Positions 32,183 through 44,183 of a stretch of 64,000 bases of DNA are shown here, in pieces (position 1 is the first letter of the stretch; every line of letters begins with the position of its first letter). The notes below the pieces were generated by a model. The model searched no databases. It had not been told where the DNA came from and saw nothing but the letters and a program-made list of their open reading frames with translations. The DNA comes from Meconema thalassinum. Its lineage: Eukaryota > Arthropoda > Insecta > Orthoptera > Tettigoniidae. The position numbers were made by a program, and so were the translations under genes. The DNA lies in assembly GCA_946902985.2 (NCBI GenBank), contig OX336398.1, positions 230,231,556 through 230,295,555 of the forward strand, given 5' to 3'.

Positions 32183-32880
32183 GCCCGACTAAGGAGCGCG
32201 ATTGAACAGATTAACTTATGTCATTGCCTTTCTCTTCTCCCAAAATCTCTTCATCTTCTCGCTGTGGCTTCTCTTGCGATCTCCTGACCAGCTTTTGTTG
32301 GTGATAGTACTTGGATGGTCTGCTGAGCGGGGATTATCGACTAATTCTCTGAACTTGGCTCTGTCTAGCACAATGTCATCTGTGATGCCTATTTCCTGAA
32401 GATCTCTTCCATCTTCAATCAGCCACGTGTTTTTAACTTTCATTGACAGGGCAAGGTTAAGAATCCTTTTGGTCAGTCTCTGGTTGCCCATCCTGAGAAT
32501 ATGCCCTTAAAATTTAAATAGTTTTTTCCTAAGTGTGTCTGAGATTTTCTACGAGTGCTGGTATAAGTCATGTGATTTTCGTTTCATCCAGATTCCTCTT
32601 GTACAGACGGCTCTAATTTTTTTTTAGGATTTTCCCTTCTTGCTTTTCCAACACCTTTAATTAATGATCTGCCCCCAATAAGCGTTTCAGAAGCATATAG
32701 TGCTTCAGGCCGTAATTTTGCATTTCTAGATATTGAATTTTTATTATATCTTTCCCAAGTGAGTCTGTAAGGTCTTTGCAGTTTAGGGATCCTTTCTTTG
32801 TTTGCTTGACGATTCAGTCCGGAACGTTGGATGACTTCTCCCAGTTATGCCTAATTGAATTTAGACACTGGAGATATTTT
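32183..32880 (-). pseudogene. RTE-type LINE fragment, C-terminal region
   Basis: The minus-strand open part (32216-32491) encodes KVKNTWLIEDGRDLQEIGIT, DDIVLDRAKFRELVDN and the terminal HSEKMKRFWEKRK, the C-terminal domain of an RTE-type ORF. Upstream (to about 32880), broken frames carry AKLRPEALYASETL, matching the KPEVLYASESL region in the 35.9 kb copy. It has several stops and frameshifts. It is closest to the plus-strand fragment at 33845 (shared GITDD and RxxFRE), so a second RTE subfamily is present. Confidence 0.8.
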
Positions 32881-33114
32881 GCCAAATTTGGTTGTCATTG
32901 GTAGTCCATCTAGTTGCTAAAGAGATCTCTCTATGTAGTGTGTAGTACATGATACCATTTCTATTTAACAAGCTACCACATTCACTGCTGTTCTTTGAGA
33001 GTATGGCAAAAACAAAACAAAAAGTTATAAAATTTGATATTAAATAACTCCTTAAACGAACTGGACAACTGCTTGTATATGTAATAGACTCCTATTCATA
33101 TTATTAATCGTATG

Positions 33115-33525
33115 GCAATTACACATCACTTTTTGGAACACAAAGAAAATATAACCATAATTTACAAATTTACAGACATATTATTTACATAGTTTAACAC
33201 ATTTGCTGTAGAAAACAAAAAGTCAAAGTGGTTTCCAGGATATAAGTTCTGAGGGCACTCTTCAACTATATGCTTGATGGTCTGACACTGGAAGCCACAC
33301 GTGCACTCGGGAGAGGTGATCTTTCCCCATTTGTATAGTAGATCACCACATCTCCCATGGTTGTTGCGTATCCTGTTCAGTGTACACCATGTCCTACGGG
33401 GCAGATCAAGTTCCCATGGATTGTTGTTACTATGTATAAAACTATGTAGCTCTGGTGGAATGTTTGTGTACCAATTTTCTGCCCAGGCTTCATGAAGATT
33501 GAAGTTATTCCTATTCATAGACTGT
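33115..33525 (-). pseudogene. LINE C-terminal zinc-knuckle fragment
   Basis: A 118-codon minus-strand frame (33162-33518) ends a non-LTR retrotransposon ORF: LPRRTWCTLNRIRNNHGRCG, then LYKWGKITSPECTCG and QTIKHIVEECP, giving a Cys-x-Cys...His-x4-Cys knuckle. This is the usual C-terminus after the reverse transcriptase in Jockey/I-type elements. The reverse transcriptase itself is missing (5' truncated near 33525). The 3' end near 33115 reads GCCATACGATTAATAAT. The clade is uncertain. Confidence 0.7.
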
Positions 33526-33844
33526 GCAATATGAAAGGAGAAATTAATTGAAAATGATAGTAAAATTTGTATTTTAATTTTAAGTTAAGTTTTTAAAATA
33601 GTAACCACATAACTGTTGTATTAGGGCAGGAAGAAAAAATATTATAATTTTCTGCAATTGCTTTATTGTATTAATATTAACATATTATAATCATTTTGCC
33701 ATAATTAATTGTTATGAGGTGATTGGATATTTTTGTGAATTTTTATTACCGGCACTATATAAAATAATTGGAAGGTGAGAGATTGGACTGAATAAATGTA
33801 AATGTAATTGTTTTTGTTAAGATATGTATAGTAATTTTCTTCTG

Positions 33845-34345
33845 ACGGTTGATAGGAGGATATTGAGGAGGATTTACGGCCCAAAAGTGGTACAGGGAAC
33901 CTACAGACTAAGATCAAACAGGGAGATATATGAAAGGGTGGAAGACCTGGAAACAACATTAATTAGGAAAGGACGTTTACGATTCTATGGACATATGGTT
34001 AAAATGGATCCAACAAGAATAAATAAACACATTTCTGATAAAATATACAATCTGAAGAGCCAAGGGAGTTACACGAAGCAGATGAAGGAAGAACTCCGGA
34101 GGCTAGGAATTACTGATGACGACTGTCGAGACAGAACACAATTCAGGGAAATACTTTCTAACATAAAGGTTCTTGTGGGAGAAAAGAGAGAACGTAGGGG
34201 AGGAAGATGGACACCATGGATAAAGGCTCAACACTCTGAAAGAATGAAGTAAGTTGGAGGAAGAGACAGGAAGAAAGAACTAAGAGAAGAAAATGAAATG
34301 ATATATGCGTGGTCCTTAGTTTTGGCCGGTTCTCATAATATAATG
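33845..34345 (+). pseudogene. RTE-type LINE fragment, C-terminal region, open
   Basis: A plus-strand frame (33824-34252, retroelement part from about 33845) encodes VDRRILRRIYGPKVVQGTYR, KGRLRFYGHMVKMDPTRINK, LGITDDDCRDRTQFRE and WIKAQHSERMK. This is the domain between the reverse transcriptase and the stop of RTE ORFs. The 5' end is truncated. A GCGTGGTCCTTAGTTTTGG 3' UTR follows. No stop interrupts the remaining frame up to its TAA. Confidence 0.8.
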
Positions 34346-35322
34346 CAATATTGTAATTATAATTGGCATATGCCGACTAGCGTAAGCTTGGGAGGACAAA
34401 AAAATTAACATACTTTAAACTAGTCGTAGTAGTACTGGAAGTAATAGTACTCGTAGTAGGGGAAATAACCTCGACATTAGGACAATAATCACCATCAGTG
34501 GATTAATACGAACATATCAAGACCACTGTGTAACCGTTGTGTGTGCTCTCATTGAAGAACACACACTATTGAAAAATATATCCCAGTATCTCTGGTTAAA
34601 AGCGGAAACTAATATTGCGTTCATTAAATGTTCCAAAGACAATATCAAAGAAAGCCTTTATTTTTCATTCAATGGCCAAACCGCAAGCATCGGAATGGTG
34701 CACAAGCGAAAAGGGAATTGCGTGTAATATTCAACTTAAAGAGAAAGAGGGAGAGTTTGGATTCTCATTGTATAACATTCGATAATCCTCGATACGAGCT
34801 GTTATCGATATTAGCGTTCTCCCTTCTCTGTTTCCACCCAAAAGCATTCTCTGTCTCTCTCTCTGCTGTGTAATTACACACGAATCCCGAGCAGGTTGCG
34901 CTAGTAGCAAAGATTAGGGGCATCAAAAGCTTGTGGAACATCACATACCGTTTGAGGTATTTAGACAGTGCATTCCACTGAAGCTTGGTTAATTGTACGA
35001 GTATTGAAGATTGGTTGCGGGGGAGGGAAGGGTGGGGTAGATAGGAATGAGGAGAGAGGGTAGAGGTGGGGGTATAGATTCACTTTCCTCCCCCACATAC
35101 ACTGGTTGAGAAGAATTTAATTTTACTGGGACTAATCAAGCGTCTATCTATATACAGCCTTCCAATGAGAAACGTTACAAATATAAATGGAGAATCCAGA
35201 ACAGGAAATAGCTATTAGTGAGCCGGAAGAGTGTTAGGAAAATTAAGTTTCCTCCATTCTCTAATTTCTCTTTTATTTGTGTCTCTATGCATACATTTGA
35301 GATAACTTTCAATCTATTAAAT
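34346..35322. other. Spacer, nothing recognised
   Basis: It includes a G/A-rich stretch near 35018-35075 (GGGAGGGAAGGGTGGGG). No element or gene was recognised. Confidence 0.35.
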
Positions 35323-35368
35323 CAGGGATGACCAAACCTGCCCCGCGGTGGCGCTCCGGTCATCCCTG
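35323..35368. repeat. 11 bp inverted repeat, GC-rich loop
   Basis: CAGGGATGACC (35323-35333) pairs with GGTCATCCCTG (35358-35368) around a 24-base GC-rich loop. Confidence 0.75.
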
Positions 35369-35394
35369 GTATCCGGACCACCATAAGTTTTTTG

Positions 35395-35421
35395 CTTACA
35401 TTGTAAAATGTACAATGTAAG
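35395..35421. repeat. 11 bp inverted repeat, 5-base loop
   Basis: CTTACATTGTA and TACAATGTAAG are separated by AAATG. This perfect stem lies 27 bases after the preceding hairpin. Confidence 0.8.
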
Positions 35422-35884
35422 TAAACCATACAAAATAATTATCAGATGTTTTTTATTTAACTCTTTAGTTGCCAATGTCCGATTATTCGGACGTTCCGGA
35501 AACACATTATTCCTGGAGATTGAATCGTATTAATAGTTCACAATGTTTTGGTCCAATATTGGTTTAAATAAAACCACATACAAAAGGGTTTTAAAGTTGG
35601 TGACATTGTAGTAGCCAATTTCATTGCAGTAGTTGGCGGACATTATTGCCAGACGTCAGCTGATGAGCTTAGACTAAAGAAATATTGTAACTCTAATGTA
35701 TATATGTGCTGTTTGAAACAATACTTGAATGCAGTTTCCGACTTATAAATATATACATGTTTCTCAACGATTTCTGATAGTGGAAATCTTTTTTTTTTCA
35801 AACAAAATAAGTTTGTATTTAACGCTTTATTTAAATCTACAAACTTACATTACCGTCATTACAAAAAGGCCCATCCAATTAACA
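35422..35884. other. Spacer, nothing recognised
   Basis: AT-rich sequence between the hairpins and the 3' tail of the RTE element. Confidence 0.35.
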
Positions 35885-35919
35885 TTAATTATTATTATGT
35901 GCGTATGGACCCTATTGGA
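35885..35919 (-). other. RTE 3' UTR and AAT tail
   Basis: After the stop the minus strand reads on through GGGTCCATACGCACATAATAATAATT. RTE elements typically have such very short 3' UTRs ending in trinucleotide repeats. Confidence 0.7.
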
Positions 35920-38900
35920 TCACGCATTACATTTATGATTCGCCTTTCTAACAGACCATATTGCTTTCATTATTTCACTGTGCGCTTGTTTCCTTTCTTC
36001 TGACCACTTATTCCCCGATCTTCTGGGGACTTCATTCTCTGGCTGTACCACCCATTTATTTATCTTCTGACGGTAGACATTTCTGCCTAGTATTTCTGAC
36101 GTTTCTATCCGGGCCTTTTCCAGGTCATTTTTAACATCTTGTATCCAAGATACGTTATTCAGTTTTCCAGAGTATGTCAAAATCTTGTGAGTTAACCTTG
36201 AAGATGAGAGTCTGTGAACGTGTCCATAGAATTTCAGTCTTCGTTTCCTGATGTCTGCGGCGAGGTTGGATAGTTTTTCCGTGGCTTTGCGTGATTTGAG
36301 TCTATACCCTTCTTCACTTTTCTCTGGGCCCAGAATTTTCCTCAAGATCTTTCTTTCCTCCTTCAAGATATTTTCCAGATCACCTTTCTTATTAAGTACC
36401 AAGGATTCACTTGCATACAGCACTTCAGGTTTAATCACCGTATTATAGTGTTTGATTTTTGTGTGTATGGACATGTATTTCTTGTTATAGATGTCACGGG
36501 TTCTCCAATACGCTCTTTTGAGTTTTTGTGATCGAACTTTCTGAGCTTCCTTTTCCAATCCTGTTGGTTATAGGATCTCACCGAGATATTTAAAGTGTGG
36601 AACCCGTTTGATGTGCCCGTATTTTGTTTGTAGTTCCTGGATGTCGAACCTAGTGCAAATAAACTTGGTCTTCTCGAATGAGATTTGCAACCCAGTTTTC
36701 TCAGCGCATTCCTTGAGGACTTCAATCTGTTTGATCGCTAAAATATCGCTGTCTGCTTGTATCGCTAGGTCGTCTGCGAAAGCTAAACAACTGACCTTGA
36801 TGTCATCATTCTTTCGTCCAAGTTGAATGGGTTTCCAGAGCTTCTGGGCATTCAAGTCCTTCTCCCATTCTCGAATGACATTATCTAGAACAAGGTTGAA
36901 GAGCAGTGGTGACAATCCGTCACCCTGTCGCACGCCGGTCTTAATCGCAAAGGGCTCTGATAATTCACCCAGAAATTTTACTTTTGACTTAGTGTCCGTG
37001 AGTGTTTCCTTGATGAGCCTTAATGTCTTTGGATCATGTCCTAGTTCTTCTAAGATGTTAAAGAGAGACTGTCGATCGACCGAATCGTACGCCTTCTTAA
37101 AGTCGACGAAATTACAAATGATCGGAGAGCTTCGGGTCGCTCTATATTTCAATATCGTCTTCAAGTTAAAAACTTGTTCAACACAAGAACGCTCAGGTCG
37201 GAAACCAGCTTGATATTCACCAATTTTGTGTTCAAGCTGTTCTTGTACTCTTTGAAGAAGACACGCGGAGAGAATCTTGTAGGTGATTTGAAGGAGAGAA
37301 ATCCCTCTGTAGTCATTCCCATCCGTTCTGTCACCTTTCTTGTATAACGGATGGATGAGTGCACATTTCCATTCTTCAGGTAGCTTTTCTGTTTTCCAGA
37401 TATCCATGATGATTAGTGTGAGCTCCTAAAGTGTATTTGGGCCTATGTTCTTTAATAGTTCTGCAACTATGCCATCTTCTCCAGACGCCCTGTTACTTTT
37501 GAGTCTGAAAATGTGTCTCTGGATTTCTTCTTTAGTAGGTGGTGGAGATTCAGGGTTTACATGTACGGGAGTCTCTTTGGGCCATCGTGATGTTGGCTCC
37601 TCGCAATTGAGTAACTCAGAGAAATACCGAGCCAGTTCACTACAATTATCCCGGTTGGACAACGCGAGGTTTCCGTCTTGTTTTCGGAAACACAAGTTCT
37701 GTGGGGTGTATCCTCGGATTCTTCCTGCGAACGTCTTGTAGAAATCTCGCGTTTTGTGATCTCGGAAGTCTTGATCTATAGATTCCAATTGGTCCTTCAT
37801 GTGTTTCCTCTTAGTTTGTCTGATTACTTTTGACACTTCCTTCCTGGTCTGAAGATAGTGTTGTTGAGTCTCGAGTGACTTCTTACTGTTGTATTTCTGA
37901 AAAGCTCTCTTTCTCATTTCCAGTGCTTCTTCACATGCAGAATCCCACCACGGGTGTTTCGTAATCTTCTTCAATGGAATAGTCTCTTTAGCTCTCGTAA
38001 TGATCTTGTCATGGAACTGCTTCCAGGTGCTTACCTTTTCCTTTTCCCATTCCTCTGTTCTGTTACTTTCCTTTATCTTTTTCGTGTCAAATTTCTGAAG
38101 ATGAGTTTTCTTGTGGTGGATTCTTTTCGGGGTAAATTTCACTTTGATTCGCACTAGATAATGGTCGGAGTCAATATTGGCTCCTCTTCGAACTTGCACA
38201 TCATGAATTTCTTTCTGTAAAGGATGTGTGATGGCCACATGGTCGATCTGATATTCTCTAAGAGATTGCACAGGTGATCGCCAAGTCTTCTGTTTTCGAG
38301 GGTGCTTCCTCAGAGAGGTGGACATTATCTTCAAGTTGTTCTGTTGGCACAGTTCAATGAGTCTCATGCCATTCTTGTTGGTGAATTTATGAGCTGGATA
38401 TTTGCCTACAGTCTTTTGGTATTCTTTTTCTTCGCCAATCTGTGCATTGAAATCACCTAGTAATATCCTTGTGTCTTCTCTAGGAACCGTTGTCACGATC
38501 TTTTCGAGTTTAGACCAGAACTGTTCTACCTTCTGCAAGTCCCTTTTATTTTCAATGTTCGTGGGGGCATGTGCGTTAATTAATGTGTATTTTTTGTTCG
38601 CACATTGTATGCGCATAGTCATTACTCTATTACTTATGGGAGTGACTTCTTTTATCGAATTAACTATGCTCTTGTGAACTACAAATGCCATACCCAAGAG
38701 GGGGGTGCCACCTCTTCCTATTCGTTTGTCCGTCTTACTTTTGAAAATACGGTAGTTACCATAGTCTAGTGTGCTCTCATCTGTAAAGCGTGTTTCCTGA
38801 AGAGCTAGTATCTGTATCCTTTGTCGATCTAGTTCTGATGTTAAGGTGTGTAGTTTGCCTGGTTTTAGTAATGTGTTGATGTTGAAGGTCCCGATGCATG

Positions 38901-39054
38901 TGGGTGTCTTTGATGGTAATTTGCCAGAGAACTCAGACTTTCTCTGTGATCGTGGTTGCCCAGGTCCACCAGAGTCCGAAAACCTGGTTGCCATCCATGG
39001 ACGGGTGGATTGGTTACCACCTGGGGTCATTCTGTAGTTACTCGCACGAATCAT
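35920..39054 (-). pseudogene. RTE-clade LINE ORF: endonuclease plus reverse transcriptase, two stops
   Basis: One minus-strand frame of about 1,045 codons broken by only two stops: TAG at 37426-37428 and TAA at 36568-36570. Codons on both sides of each stop stay in frame. Residues about 45-300 are the endonuclease: GTFNINTL, ALQETR, INAHAPT, LLGDFNAQIG, YQIDHVAI and SDHYLVRI. The reverse transcriptase has LIHPLYKKGDRTDGNDYRGI, GEYQAGFRPERSC, FVDFKKAYDSVDR, GVRQGDGLSPLLFNL and CLAFADDLAI. The C-terminal part has KPEVLYASESL, RKILGPEK, LKFYGHVHRLSSSRL and ends SEIMKAIWSVRK. Length and motifs fit the RTE clade. It moved its own RNA and probably SINEs sharing its tail. It is a recently dead copy. 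Confidence 0.9.
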
Positions 39055-39480
39055 AACTGCTTGTATTTAAGGATTAATCCAGTGTTTCCACTGGGAGTTT
39101 AGGACCAGGGATTGCTAGTTCCTGGAACATAAGTTATGCAGCCGTACCTACTAGGTAAGCAGACGCTGACCACTTTGCCGCTCGATCCAAGTCAGACGCG
39201 AAGTGGATTTCAATTTTGGTTCTTCCGCCCACGCTGCCATTGAGACATAGGTCCTCCTCTGCCATCGAAGCCGTTGGCCATTATTTTATTCACCTCAGTT
39301 GACCCGCGGGTGCTTATTTGACTAGGTCTTATTCGCACCTTTCCTGTATATCTACAGGATATTCCCCATCAGCCATCGGGACGCGCCGTGTCGGGGTCGA
39401 GGGCCCCCTTCCCAGTGTCTCACGCAGGGTTATGCTTAGCTCGTACTCAGTTCGGAACTAAACCCCCACGTGAGCTGACT
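39055..39480 (-). other. Probable 5' UTR of the RTE element
   Basis: The sequence is GC-richer than the surrounding DNA and directly precedes the ORF, with CGACACGGCGCGTCCCGATG on the minus strand. A recognisable shift to AT-rich DNA occurs near 39480. The exact element start is uncertain. Confidence 0.5.
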
Positions 39481-39974
39481 AGGTAATAATGTAGTATGCT
39501 GTCTAGTACAAAAGCGTCACATTGCCGGTCGTAAAGATGGCTGACAATAGTGGCCGGTTGTGGGACCTAGGTAACACCGAGACTATACAGAATAGTGCGT
39601 ATCCTATTCATGGCCTCCATGGGATTAATGACAAAAGAAAACAAAATGGAGACAGTTAGGTCAAAGGTGTTAGTCAGATATACGGAGTGACCTCTAAATA
39701 GTGTTATCTATGGAATAATATTGTCGCAATTACCAAGATGGCGGACATTTATAGCACAAAATTCATATTAAATATTACTTTAAAACACTATTACACAGGA
39801 ACACATACACTAGATAACACTAACACACATTCAGCACTAAAAGTAAAGCCACTATTATTCCCTGGAAGCCACAAATGAAGCACAGTTCCTCCGTATTGGC
39901 CGATATAAGACGCAGCATCATTACCCATGATCTCACCCACTGGGCACGGAATTAATATTAATAATATATAAGTA
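39481..39974. other. Spacer, nothing recognised
   Basis: AT-rich sequence up to the A that flanks the outer Helitron. Confidence 0.35.
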
Positions 39975-42899
39975 ACTAGCAGAAGTACCCATTCTTCGAA
40001 CGGTCTTCGGTATTAATAACCAGATGTTACCAATTGATCTGCTGTTGCAATGTTTAGGGGCTTGGAACCGGTTTGTTGGCAAAGAAAAATGATTAGGCCT
40101 AGCTAAAATGTGCTCTCAAACTAAATTTACCTAACGTGTTCTTCCTGGCGTGAAAATAAAATTGAAAACCTCGTAGACGAATCGCAATACATGTCACATA
40201 CGAACTGACCCTAACGATTGTGTCAAGTGCCTAACTACCGGAAGACCCCTTTTATAAATTACTAGCAGGTACCCGCGGCTTCGCTCGCGTCATAGTCGTG
40301 TCATATTGTTATTCAATGAAATGCAGATTTAACCCCGTTAACACCCCTTTAGAACCTGAATATTCAAAAATCCCTCCTTAGTAGACGTTTCCGACACACA
40401 ACAAACATATCCCCAAAATATCATTATTCTAACTTTAATAGTTTTGGTTGGTCGATGAGAATGAATATCCAAAAAACCTTCCGTAGTGGACGTTTTCTTC
40501 CAGAATTTCACCCCTCGCGATGGGCCCCTTAAATTGGATTCATGAAAAAAAAAAACGGTCGGACACCTATTTATTTAATTATTTATGTTTTATTAAGCTG
40601 ATTGTTTTCCTCTGAGTTTCAAACTCCTCACCTATGTTGTTTAAGAGATGCACGCTCCGTTAGGAATCCTTCAACTCCCACTTTTCACCCACTTTACTCA
40701 TAATATACACCACATCGAAAATCCATTAGACAGGTGTCAGCTTATTTTTAATGATTAGTTTATATGCCAAGTATCACACCCCCAAATGAAACCACTCATG
40801 AAATATTGTTATTCACTGAAATGCACGTTTAACCCCTTCACACCCCTTCAGAACCTGAATATCCAAAAATATTTCCTTAGAGGACGTTTTCGACATACAA
40901 CGAACATGACCCCAACATTTCATGTTTCTAACATCAATAATTTTGGCTGGGCGATGGTGAGTGAGTAAGTCAGTCGGGACATTGTCTTTCATTTCTTTTT
41001 GAGAATTTCACCCCTCCCCATGAACCCGTTTAATGATATTTATAAAAAATACGGTCGAACACCTATTTACTTATTTTTTAAGCTGAATTTTTCCGCTGAA
41101 TTTCAAACTTCTCGCTAATGTCGTTTAAATGATACACGCTCCATTAAGAATTCTTCAACCCCCAATTTTCACCCCTTTCACCTGATAATATAAAACATTT
41201 CGATAAACCCTTAGACATATGTCTGCGTATCTTTATTGATTCATTTATATGCCGATTATCACATTCCCAAATGAAACAACTCGTGAGATATTGTTAATGA
41301 ATGAAATGCAAGTTTAACACCCTTAACACCCCTTCAGAACATGAATATCCAAAAATCCATCCTTAGTGGACGTTTTCGACATACAACGAACATATCCCCA
41401 AAATTTCAAGTTTCTAACTGCAATAGGTTTGTCTGGTGAATGATGAGTGAATATTCAAAAATCCTTCCTTAGTGGACCTCTTTCCCCAGAATTTCACCCC
41501 TCCCCATGGGCCCCCTAAAATGGATTTATGAAAAATCGGTCGACCACCTATTTACTTATTGTTTCAAGATATTTCCCCCCCCCCCCCCCCCTGAGTTTCA
41601 TACTTTATGCCTCTGTCTTTTAAGAGATACTTGCTCCGTTAGGAATTATTCATACACCTTTTTCACACATACACCTCATAATATACACTACATCGAAAAC
41701 CCCTCAGACATATGTCTTCTTACTCTTAATGATGAGTTTATATGCCGAGTATTGCATGCCCCAAGGAAACCAATCGGAAGATATTGCTATTCAATTAAAT
41801 GCAGGTCTACCCCCTTAACACCCCTTTAGAACCTGAATATCCAAAAATCCTTCCTTAGTGGACGTTTTCGACACACAACGAACATAACCCCAAAATTTCA
41901 TGTTTCTAACTTCAATAATTTTGGGTGGGCGATGATAAGTGAGTAAGTCAGGACATTTTTCTTTCATTTATTTTTCAGAATTTCACCCCTCTCATGAACC
42001 CCTTAAATTGGATTTATGAAAAAGAAACGCTCGAACACCTATTTACTTATTTTTAAGCTGTTCTCCCCCCCCCCTGAGTTTGATGAGTGAGTGAGTTAAT
42101 CAGTTAGAACACTTTCTTTCCTGTTTTTTCGCCCAGAATTTCACCCCTCTCCAAGGGGCCCTTAAATTGGATTTATGAAAAAACGGTCGAACACCTATTT
42201 ACTCATATTTTAAGCTGTTTTTTTCTCTGAATTTCAAACTTCTCGCCTATGTCATTTAAGAGATACACGCTCCATTAAGAATCCTTCAACCCCCAATTTT
42301 CACCCCTTTCACCTCATAATATACACCATATCGATAAACCCTTAGACATATGTCTGCTTATTTTTAATGTTTAGTTTATTTGACGAATATCACATTCCCA
42401 AAGAAACAACTCATGAGATATCGTTATTCAATGAAATGCATGTTTACCCCCTTAACACCTCTTAAGAACGCGAATAAACAAAAATCCTTCCTTAGTTGAC
42501 GTTTTTGACATTCAGCGAAAATATTCCCAAAATTTAATGTTTCCAACTTCAATAGTTTTCGCTGGGCGATGATGAGTGAGTGAGTGTGTCAGGTCATTTT
42601 CTTTCAATTATTTTTACCAGAATTTTACGCCCTCCCCATGGGCCCCTTAAATTTGATTTATGAAGAAACGGTCAAACACCTAAAAAGTTATTTTATAAGC
42701 TGTCTTTTCTCCCTGAGTTTGATGAGTGAGTGAGTTATTCAGTCAGTTAGGACACTTTCTCTCCTTTTTTTCCCACAATTTCACCCCACTCCATTGGCCC
42801 CTTAAATCGAATTTATGAAAAAACGGTCGAACACCGATTTACTTATTTTTAAGCTGTTTTTTTCAGCTGAGTTTCAAACTTCTCGCCTATGTCGTTTAA

Positions 42900-44183
42900 G
42901 GGACACTGGGACTGAAATTTTCAAATTCTATATAAACTGAGTTACAGCTTTGAAATTTTATATGGTGGTGAATAGTCATATTATAAACCACTGTGGGAAA
43001 CGTGAGCATTGTAAGTTGATTAGTTCTACAGATATTAATTATTTTGTACATTTATTGTGCTAATTATTCAAGTTTTATAAAGGTCAGCCGCGTTAAAAAA
43101 AACAAGATAGTGTAACTTTTGGGTAATATTCTATTGCACTATAACAATTGGAAGAAACCTACGGATCCGATTTTGAATTGCATTAATGAGTGTCAAGAAA
43201 TTAATTTTTTTTCATATCCAAGTTTTTTTCTACAAAAATTCGTATTTTTTCCAGTTTGAATTTTTTTTGCAGCCATACCAAAAGTGCAATCTAAAAAACG
43301 ATCCGCAGGTTTATAGTCATTGCAATGAAGATAATAAATTCCCATTTTGAAAGCAATATCATAAGATTTATGACGCGAGTAACATTTTGAATGCCTGAAA
43401 AAGTGAATCCGAGAAAACAGCAATTTTCTAAAATGATGCACAATTTACAAGGTTTCAGCTTACCAATGACATTAGGATTGTCCTACAGCATAGGTGACAC
43501 CCTCCTTCTTCTGGTTTGCAACCTCCTCCTTCATTTCTGTTAGTTTCACCTTCTGTCGACATGCCTTTCGCTTCTCCAATTATGACCGCGGACTTACATT
43601 CTTCCTGCGACTGTCACATCTTTCAAGTGTTTATGCTGTGACATGAGATACTGAAGTTAGTCTTATTCCTGATTTCAACTCTGTTGTTGCACTACACCCC
43701 ATCTAGAATTCTGCTACAGAATTACTAACAGCAATTTCGAGTATCTTCCGTGAAATAAAAATCTCCTTTGGGCACTTCCTCCAGATAACAGAATGCAGAC
43801 TCTCATTCTGATTTTCAGTAGCACCACGGATGTATCTGGATAGTAGCTCATCTGATGCCAGCCTTTGATAAACAGGCATAATCTTGACAACTAAGGGTTC
43901 TTAAAGTTCTACAGCCATTTTGTCATGACTCTGTGGTGTTTTACCAGCTGCGATACTTCGATTGTAGAAACACCAAGACTCAGAACCTTCAGGACACTTA
44001 CTGTGCTGGGGCGATTAAAGGACACTCCGTGCATTTTAAAGCTTCGCCAGGGCTTTAAAAATGGCGGAATTCGGATAAAAACACTGCTATATGATCCGCA
44101 GGGGATAGGGGTGTATTAATATGGAAAATACCGAAAATCGACATTTTCCACAAATTTCACTAAAATTTCAGTCCCAGTGTCCC
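42900..44183 (-). mobile_element. TTAA-flanked DNA transposon, Kolobok-like, internally deleted
   Basis: Perfect 22 bp inverted ends begin GGGACACTGGGACTG (42900-42921 and 44162-44183). TTAA lies on each side (42896-42899 and 44184-44187). Removing the element and one TTAA restores the array sequence GTCGTTTAAGGGATACACG, matching sibling units. It carries a minus-strand transposase remnant at 43741-43888. TTAA duplication with ends starting GGG fits Kolobok better than piggyBac, whose ends usually start CCC. The superfamily is inference. Confidence 0.75.
43741..43888 (-). pseudogene. Transposase remnant (Mutator-like transposase domain family)
   Basis: The minus strand encodes VKIMPVYQRLASDELLSRYI, RGATENQNESLHSVIWRKCP and KEIFISRKI without a stop over about 49 codons. 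The 'GxTxNxNESxHxxxWxxCPK' pattern is characteristic of a widespread arthropod and cnidarian transposase-like family often labelled Mutator-like transposase domain. Downstream frames are broken. The N-terminal part is deleted or unrecognisable; 43193-43441 may be further degraded sequence of the same element. It is not functional. Confidence 0.65.

Noticed and set aside
36251..38677. Plus-strand frames across the RTE element
   Set aside because: Antisense shadows of the minus-strand endonuclease-reverse transcriptase.
42900..44183. piggyBac element
   Set aside because: TTAA duplication fits, but the ends start GGG rather than CCC and the protein remnant is not piggyBac-like, so Kolobok-like is preferred.
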